In this document: positions 21,201-27,677 of the stretch, piece after piece
How the letters are laid out: the number at the start of each line of letters is the position of its first letter
How positions within the stretch are numbered: the stretch's first letter is position 1
From: Larix sibirica
Taxonomy: Eukaryota; Streptophyta; Pinopsida; Pinales; Pinaceae
Assembly (NCBI GenBank): GCA_004151065.3
Contig: NWUY0304595067.1
Coordinates: 1 to 27,677 of the forward strand
DNA: 27,677 bases
Direction: 5' to 3'
Notes under the pieces: generated by a model
The model's database searches: none
The model's input: only the letters and a program-made list of their open reading frames with translations
What the model was told of the DNA's origin: nothing
Translations under genes and position numbers: made by a program

Positions 21201-21311
21201 TAGTAAGGCAAGTATAGTAAGGCAAGCCAACGAGTGAGAGATAAGTGGCGGAGGAATTGCGGAGGAGTGATGAAACGAGATGCGGATAAGTTGCGGAGAT
21301 GTTGCGGAGAT
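21201..21311 (+). repeat. Two small tandem-like repeats in a purine-rich patch
   Basis: TAGTAAGGCAAG at 21201-21212 repeats at 21215-21226. GTTGCGGAGAT at 21290-21300 repeats directly at 21301-21311, followed by GCGGA. Between them GCGGA(G/T) recurs several times. The patch is read on the minus strand as a 107-codon low-complexity frame (21049-21372), which I treat as a by-product. Confidence 0.8.
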
Positions 21312-23444
21312 GCGGAAACAAGGAGCATAGTATATAAGCTATACCCATAACAGTGAATACCAATAGGTACATACCCGTATATAATGAGGTTCTAAAGTTT
21401 TATACTAAGCCCAATAGGGTAATATAAATAGCATAGTTTACCTAATTAATCATATAGGGTAAGATAGGTTCATCATATATAAGGAATGAGTAAGCTTAGT
21501 CATTTGTTATTACTGGTACTTTGTTATGAGAGTAAATCCCGTAATAAGCTGTAATGGAGTAGACTAGATAAAAGAGTAACCATATACCAGCTTCTTTGAT
21601 TCATTAAGAGTACTAATACCATTAGTTTCCACAATAAGGAGATACGTATAAAGCATAATCATACAAGAAACGTTATTGATTACAGTTGAGCCAACTGATT
21701 GGGTTACTCTTCTTGAATAAGCTATATTATAGACACCGTGTTTACAGTAAACTAGTGTGATTCCCATAGGTAATAGAGGTAAGTATTATATATGTTACAA
21801 CTAGTATCACAGTTTATATTATGTGGAACCTCTTGCCTTGTATTCTAGTCATTACTTGCTTGTATGTTATATAGATACTAGTTTACACTATTATAATCCA
21901 TAGGGCATGGAATACTTGGGCCCAGACACAAAGTTTGTTTGCTTGGAATAGATCCCAGAAAACCTTTTGCCAGTCTCCATTGCTACAAGCTCTTCTTGTC
22001 AGTGATAGTTGTAAGTTCTAATTGCTGAGAGCCACTAGTCATGGTTTATTAATAACTTGCTTTAGTCCCCTTTCTTAGTTAAACAAATATGTGAAAGCCT
22101 GTAGTCCGTAAGGCTTGAACTCTATGGCCTTATGAAAACCCTTCCTGCTTTAACTCCATGGAACGTACTCTAAGGACTAAGGGTATGGAACTTACTCTTT
22201 TGAATGAAATAGAATCCCTGGTTTTGCCCAGGCAATAAGTTCACTTGGAACGGAATTTCCAAAACCTTCTAATTGGCTTGGATACTTCGTGGATACTTGG
22301 AGAGGCTACTTTGCTCCCGGTTCTAGAAAACAGCTTCATTCACAATTATTTATTAATAATATGGCTTTTTCTGGTAGGCCAATAGGAATTGCCCTTTCGG
22401 GGCACAGAAATATATTTTATTCTTACTCAAATATACTCTTTCATATAGTTACCCTATAATAATAGGTGGGATTTTATATTTCGATATTGCTTGGCCAATA
22501 TTGCTTGTACGGATAATGGCTAGGATAAGAAAGAACCCCGGCTTGCTTTCGCTTCTTGCTATGGATAGATTGATTGATTGCCTACCTTATTAAGAGCAGG
22601 CACTATGTTCGGGTGGAACAGATCTTACAAAAACTTATATTGCACATTTTGTCCGCTCCGCTCCTCACTTTAAGGGGTTCGATTCCACTCCAATCGGGGA
22701 GCATAAATGGCTTTCACACATTTATATATGAGCCGCATGGAGACGACCCTTCGGTTGCTTCCCTCGTACCCCCACCCACCCAATTAAGTAACTGGGTTGA
22801 ACTTGTCCGTCGTAGTGCAATCTTAATTCTTAATTAGTTGATGCTGTCGGGTCCACGCCAGATGTTAATGCCAAGAATTTCTACACTCCATGCCAGTACT
22901 ACTGAGAAGGGAATAAGCCATTGGAAATCCATAGGAAGTTCTAAGCTCTACTCTTACTAATCCGCTACACTACAATCAATCCCCTCGCTGCTAACAATGA
23001 AGTAGGGCAGTTAGTAATATATGTAATTCTTCTCCTATTAGTTCAAATACGTGAAAGCCTTTTATGTTGGGATCTATACATATTATACTGACTGCATTTT
23101 ATCTGCGTGATACTTGATATCAATGGCTAGAGCTAGAGCTCTCTATCTTATACCTAAAGCAGTACTCAATGGGCATTTAGGTTATCTGGATTTCATAAAC
23201 TTTCCATTTTGTGTTTTTTTCCTTGCCCTCCCTTCGGTCAAGCAAGTATACCTTCAAAAGTAAAAACTTCTTTGTAAGAACTAACTAGTGGTCAATGGGA
23301 AATCAACTGGAAGAAGACCGATTGATGGACCTACCACTATTTACTCTGCCTGGCATATCAATAGGTGCGGCACTCCCCTCAATGTTAGTAAAGAAAGTCA
23401 AGGGTAAGGCGCGGTCCTCGAACTTAACAAGGCTCTTGGCTGGC
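21312..23444. other. Intergenic stretch, nothing recognised
   Basis: AT-rich unique sequence. A T-arm-like GGTTCGATTCC occurs near 22677 but no tRNA cloverleaf could be built around it. Frames up to 87 codons show no family signal. Confidence 0.45.
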
Positions 23445-24057
23445 CTACTTGTTTTCGTTGACTTCCTCCAAGAAAGCATGCTCACTTCCCAATCCCATAA
23501 CCGAGGGTGAATGAAGGCCCAAACAATCAATCGGGGGTGAAGGAGCAGTTCCAAGATCATTCCTAGCAGCATAAGTTGAAGTCAGTATATTATTCCCAGG
23601 GTCATTTTAAGAAGCAGTAGAAGTAGCATAATTCCCAGCCCCAGCATCATCAGTTGTTGAACCGACCTCATAATTCCTTGCAGCAGAACGACCAGCAGCC
23701 TAAGCAGCATCCCCAGGAGCACTAGTCCCAGAAGCACCACCAGCAATGGCAAGGTAAGCAGTTCGATATCGTGGTCCAGTTCCTTCTGATGTTCCATATC
23801 CTATAGTTTCCATTCTCGAGCTAGCAGTAAATGTATAAATTTAAGCAGCAGTAAAATAGACGTATATAACATCTATAACATAAAACTCGCAGAGGTGGAA
23901 GCAGTTTACCCTACTGAGGAAGAAGTAGAGGTAGCATCTTTTCCAGGTCGATAGAAAGTAGTTTACCCCTCTTGCAGCGGCAGTTTTTAACGATTCTTAA
24001 TTTAGTCGGAGCAGAGTCCATTCGAAAGCCAGTTATAGGTCCAGGAGTACCACCAGT
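23445..24057 (-). pseudogene. Decayed low-complexity Gly/Ala/Ser/Thr-rich frame
   Basis: One minus-strand frame from 23840 to a TAG at 23445-23447 spans 132 codons with only two interior stops (23700-23702 and 23607-23609). It reads METIGYGTSEGTGPRY, AIAGGASGTSAPGDAA, STTDDAGAGNYATSTAS, then a more complex tail ending SEHAFLEEVNENK. Upstream, in another frame, 24057-23914 is open and reads GGTPGPITGFRMDSAPTK. The codons ACT, GCT and GGT dominate, giving CAG/AGC-like repeats on the plus strand. This could be a decayed repetitive protein or simply triplet slippage; family unknown. Confidence 0.35.
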
Positions 24058-24679
24058 TTACCCCATATAAAAAGTTGACTTAATTGGGTAGGTCATAGGA
24101 TTTATGAGACAGTTTCATTGGGTGACATCATGACCCGCTTTTGTCAAGTTATGGTTAATTATAATAAAAACCTCTAAAGAAATGCACTTTTATCCACCCG
24201 AAGCAGTAGTTTCAGCAGAAGGCAAGGGTAACATAACCAAGTTCAATCATCATAGTATGTTCCTAATGGGTGTGAGTATCCAATGTATGCACAGCATGAT
24301 AGTTGTCTCCTAGGCTAGGGAGGTATGACATGTCACGCGACAAGGCTCAATGCCCAGGCAAGGGAAAGCAAATAAGCATAAGTAAACTAACTGAACTACT
24401 AAAAGTTAAGATAATATTTTACATTAAGCACAACTCTCACCAATTAAGTAGTATAAAAAGGCAAGGCTAACATCGCCCAGGCAACACGATACCCAAAGTG
24501 ACACATGCATGGTATAAGGCAAGATACGATACATATGCACAAACATGCCATCCAAGGTAAGATGGTGAAATGTAACACCACTTTTGTATATTGTGTATTA
24601 TATGAATCAACGTAATAAGTAGGCAAATAGTGCAAGGCAACCACGTTGCACTTCATCCAAGACAAGAAGTAGTGCAACA
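24058..24679. other. Intergenic stretch, GGCAAG-rich words
   Basis: No gene is supported. CAAGGCAA, AGGCAAG and CACATGC-like words recur through 24340-24680, another cryptically simple patch. A 92-codon minus-strand frame (24444-24722) lies across it without a recognisable motif. Confidence 0.45.
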
Positions 24680-24718
24680 TTGCCTGTAGCCACTCCAAGC
24701 AAGAGTGGCTACAGGCAA
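24680..24718. repeat. Perfect 16-bp inverted repeat, 7-base loop
   Basis: TTGCCTGTAGCCACTC at 24680-24695 is the exact reverse complement of 24703-24718, with loop CAAGCAA. It is the strongest hairpin seen in the window. No coding gene ends nearby, so a role as RNA 3'-end stabiliser is only a possibility. Confidence 0.9.
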
Positions 24719-25057
24719 GCATGCAACATCAAGCACATGTTAAATAGAATATATAGGCAAGCTCATAGCATATGCAAGATGCCCACATATGAATGCGACA
24801 TACAGGCTAGATGGCACACAAAACATGGAAACATCTACACACTACTTCTGACAAGAGAGGTGATAGATGGTGCAATTGCAACTTCACTCACTCAAGTGCA
24901 CCTGGTAAGAGTGCTACATGGTGGTAAAGAAATGTAGTAAAGCAATCCTGGCGAAATGCACTCTCAGGCAAGGAATGAAACATAGCTATGTTATCTCTCA
25001 TTACTCCAAGCAGTATTAATGAAAACATTCCTCAAGTAAAAAGAGCTAAGTACCCTT
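24719..25057. other. Intergenic, nothing recognised
   Basis: The GCAAG/CACATG-word composition of the preceding stretch continues and fades. No gene supported. Confidence 0.45.
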
Positions 25058-25940
25058 TTATAAATTGATAGTATCTTTCTTCCACTTATGCTTATTAGTA
25101 TCAACTTGGGCTTCTTCATAGCTTTCAGGTTCACCACAATCCGTCAACATAACATATTCAGAACTAGGATACCTAGTTGATGGCTTAGGTACCCTCGTAC
25201 TCCTTCTCGGCTCTAACATAGCCGGCTTCTCAAGATGAGGCTGCTCCCCCTCATTACCATGGTCTTCAACATCATGGACATGCTCGGGCTCATCTTCACC
25301 ATGTGGTTCTTCTTCTGAATGTCGGTCTTCATTTCCACCATCTTGTTCATGTTAAAATGCTTGCATCACCACCAACATGATGCTCATGGGGAACGGCTAC
25401 GACTCGTTCTACCCGCTCACCAATAACCTTCTGCCTGATAGACTCTTAAAAAAAGTCTTCAATGGTTTGGTTCTCTCTAAACACCACATCTCGGCTTCTA
25501 TAAACCTTTCCATCATAGGGATTCCATAACCTATAACCAAACTCTTCGTCCGCATAACCCAAGAAAATACATGGCACGGCCTTGTCATCCAACTTGGATC
25601 TTAATTCTTTGGGAACATGGAAAAATGCTTTGCATCCAAATACCCGTAGGTGCTTGTAACTAACATCTTTCTCTCTCCAAATTTGTTTAGGGACTGCTCC
25701 TTGCAATGGTGCCGATGGAGACAAATTAATCAAGTAACAAGCCGTTCTCATTGCTTCACCCCCAAACAATTTAGGCAATCTTTATGAGGACAACAAACAT
25801 CGAACTCTTTTCACTATAGTCCGGTTCATGCGCTCGGCAATACCATTTAGTTGAGGAGTACGTGGAGTGGTCTTCTCATGCCTTATCCCATGCTTCTCAC
25901 AATACTCTTCAAACACCTTGGAGGTGTATTCTCCCCCACT
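25058..25940 (-). pseudogene. Ty1/copia pol remnant: integrase end, linker, start of RT region
   Basis: On the minus strand from about 25,940 one frame reads the C-terminal half of the integrase core, including EYCEKHGIRHEK, TPQLNGIAERMNRTIV (with the conserved Glu of the DDE triad) and VKRVRCLLSS. A TAA follows at 25782-25784. The same frame continues through LPKLFGGEAMRTACYLI, KHLRVFGCKAFFHVPKE and IFLGYADEEFGYRLWNP to a TAA at 25446-25448. After a further frame shift an acidic Glu/His linker leads to STRVPKPSTRYPSSEY and DCGEPESYEEA, the conserved entry to copia reverse transcriptase, ending at a TAA at 25058-25060. The first two catalytic Asp residues and the RT palm are missing. It is certainly non-functional. 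Confidence 0.88.
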
Positions 25941-26059
25941 CTAGCTGCTCAGGACAAAGGACAATAAGTCAATGGTCTTTAGGAATATAATTCGGAGACA
26001 AGCTCAACCCGTACAAGGAAAGCCACTAAGTTTATCTCCTGTTGCTGCGAAACCCCACC

Positions 26060-26880
26060 TCATCCTCCTATAAAACCTCCTCCTTGGCCGCGATTAACAC
26101 CAGCATTGTCGTTTCCGGTCTACTCCACCTGGAAGGATTTTATGTCAAAACGGTCTGCCAGGGCTTGCATGGCTCAATAATTTTAGGTACTGTGAGCGTT
26201 AGATCCATATAAGTCATAGAGCAGCATAACAGGGGCCTATAAATACTTCTGGATAATTGGCATGCCTAGGGTAGGTAACCATATGTTCTGCAGATATAGC
26301 ATAAATAATGTGCACTTTTTGGTGGAAAAATACCCGGAGTAACATTCGTCGTATTCGCCCATCCTAAGGTGGTACACTTATTAGACAAAAGGCCCTCTGT
26401 CTTGCATACGACACACCATACTGTTCCTAGCCAGCCTTAGTCTTGGTCAGTTCCTTTATTTGGTCAATGAGGGCAGATCGCTGGTTCTTAAGCGGAGCTA
26501 TCCCTGGAGTTGCATCGGAAGGAGAAGCAACCGCAACCTGGTTACTTGTGGTCCCAGTGTACCCAGCCATTGACTCAATCTTCATCGCTTGCTTCAAAGC
26601 TTCCCTCTGATAACCCTATCTCTTTTGCATAAGGATCCACATTATAAGTCAGAGTCTACCAATAAATCACTCCTTATGCTAAGTGTCATGTATTTGGTAT
26701 GTTAGTCCGCTCATCAGGTCCCAGAATCTCTGATCATATTCCCAGGTGGTCTCTCCCACAACTTGCTTTATATCCTTTAGCTTGGTGCAACTCTGTTGTT
26801 CGGTTTTTTACTTTTAGGAATTAAACTATGAATGCTTGCCTTACCTCGTCGAATGCTCTGGTAGTACCCATCGGGTACTC
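26060..26880 (-). pseudogene. Retrotransposon gag remnant with two damaged zinc knuckles
   Basis: On the minus strand from about 26,880 a Retrotrans_gag-type domain is readable: CTKLKDIKQVVGETTWEYDQ, RFWDLMSGLTYQI, then GYQREALKQAMKIESM and LIDQIKELTKTKAG. It is interrupted by at least five TAG/TGA stops, one where HKE is followed by TGA in place of an expected Trp. After a frame shift, two zinc-knuckle patterns follow at 26374-26415 (CVVCKTEG...C) and 26260-26301 (CYICRTYG...C). In both, the His position is changed, to Leu and Tyr. A last piece reads ALADRFDIKSFQVE and then a Gly/Asn-rich tail. The gag type is closer to Ty3/gypsy than to the copia gag in this window; the assignment is from memory of family patterns. 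Confidence 0.75.
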
Positions 26881-27677
26881 TAGACATATTAATATACCAT
26901 TACAAGGCCCGACCTTGCAAGGTCATATGGAATTCGATTCTCTTTGCATTGGAGGCCATAGTATTCTTGGCACTCCATATGGCCTCACACAAGAACTAAT
27001 GTTGTGCTGCATAACCATTTATATTCCTCGAAAACACAAGGGGTAACAACATAGAACTAACCTGTACCCTAGCCATCCTGCCAATTGGTGTATGGAGAAA
27101 CACAAATCCTTGCAGGCCTGGCTGACTTACCAGGGTTTACATAAGGTAAATACTGCCCTGACTGCTCGTTACTTACACTAGAATCCTACTGTCCTCTTGT
27201 ATGACCTGTTAAACCCCTTATATTCCTTGAGCTCATAAATTGCAAATTAGACTAAGATTGCAAGAATGCACACGAATTGCCTTACTAAAAGAAAGATGCG
27301 CAAGGGGTATGATCTGGACTGGGCTGTTCCCTACCCTCAGTATGTACCACGTATATCTCTTCCGCTTCTCTCTTGTGGAATAACTGGAATACATCCAACA
27401 GTGGCTCCTCAGGTGGCACTTTATTGTTCAGGTTCCGGTTACTCGGTCCGTTATAACTTTCTTCGGACGCAACCTCTAGCCGCAGCATCTTCGACCCAAT
27501 GTCTGGTGCTTTCTCATCTTCATACTGAACAATGTAAGCATGTCCTCCCAAACCCAGGGACACTCCTTTGTTCCCTTCCCTCCTAGTTGGGCTTTTGTCC
27601 AGCATGAATCCTTTTTATTTAAACCACCAGCAGTTGGATCATAAGCACCAGTTGAACCAGGATCATGAAAATAAGCC
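26881..27677. other. Right-edge stretch, weak minus-strand coding signal
   Basis: From 27677 leftward the minus strand reads HDPGSTGAYDPTAGGLNKKD, similar in style to the Gly/Ala/Thr-rich frame at 23.4-24.1 kb. A 106-codon minus frame at 27285-27605 follows in another phase (for example NLNNKVPPEEPLLDVFQLF). The plus strand is open for a similar length over the same bases, so evidence for coding is weak. It could be the 5' part of the neighbouring gag element or unrelated. Confidence 0.25.

Noticed and set aside
22676-22705. T-arm-like GGTTCGATTCC suggesting a tRNA
   Set aside because: The T stem has a mismatch, and no acceptor, D or anticodon arm could be paired around it.
24444-24937. Overlapping frames of 92 (minus) and 85 (plus) codons around the large hairpin
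   Set aside because: They arise from GGCAAG/CATGC word repetition and the palindrome, which gives similar reading on both strands.
27266-27586. 106-codon plus-strand frame opposite an equally long minus-strand frame
   Set aside because: Both strands open over the same bases with no family signal points to composition. The minus strand is slightly favoured only by context.
1-27677. CRISPR array, group II intron core, rRNA or standard mitochondrial protein genes
   Set aside because: Looked for regularly spaced repeats, a domain V-like stem and familiar conserved motifs; none was found by eye.

Overview
The window reads as non-coding DNA from a large seed-plant genome, most likely a plant mitochondrial genome with very expanded intergenic sequence, as in some gymnosperms. 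This is an inference. In its favour: no reading frame reaches 150 codons, no operon-like packing is visible, CpG is present at ordinary levels over most of the window, and the only recognisable proteins are decayed fragments of plant LTR retrotransposons. Against it: no standard mitochondrial gene, rRNA, group II intron core or convincing tRNA was seen, so a nuclear (conifer-like) origin is not excluded.

Layout. 1-428 is the end of a frameshifted, unrecognised coding remnant running in from the left edge. From 0.4 to 8.4 kb there is no supportable gene, only short direct and tandem repeats, a block built from CATAGC/CATTG words (2.08-2.38 kb), a diverged local duplication (3.79-4.00 kb) and two faint coding-like stretches. 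From 8.44 to 10.24 kb there are two stop-poor frames without family match, one on each strand. 12.1-14.0 kb is the most distinct segment: it has only four CpG dinucleotides in about 1,900 bases, although the 220 bases just before it contain about nine. It also carries a splice-bounded exon-like piece and a TATA-like box, and looks like DNA that was once methylated in a nucleus.

14.6-16.6 kb carries a dispersed family of about seven short diverged repeats (core AAACTTATATATGC) and a diverged duplication. 18.6-19.27 kb holds a plus-strand Ty1/copia-type gag remnant broken over three frames. 19.3-23.4 kb shows only short repeats. 23.4-24.06 kb is a decayed Gly/Ala/Ser/Thr-rich frame on the minus strand, and 24.68-24.72 kb is a perfect 16-bp hairpin. 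25.06-25.94 kb (minus) is a copia integrase/linker/RT-start remnant. 26.06-26.88 kb (minus) is a different gag remnant with two damaged zinc knuckles.

No genes here appear to work together. The content is best read as a mosaic of imported retroelement pieces, one probable nuclear-derived segment and locally amplified short sequence words. I found no convincing evidence of an intact new biological system. The observations most worth testing are the CpG-poor island with its exon-like piece, the dispersed AAACTTATATATGC family, the perfect hairpin and the low-complexity minus-strand frame.
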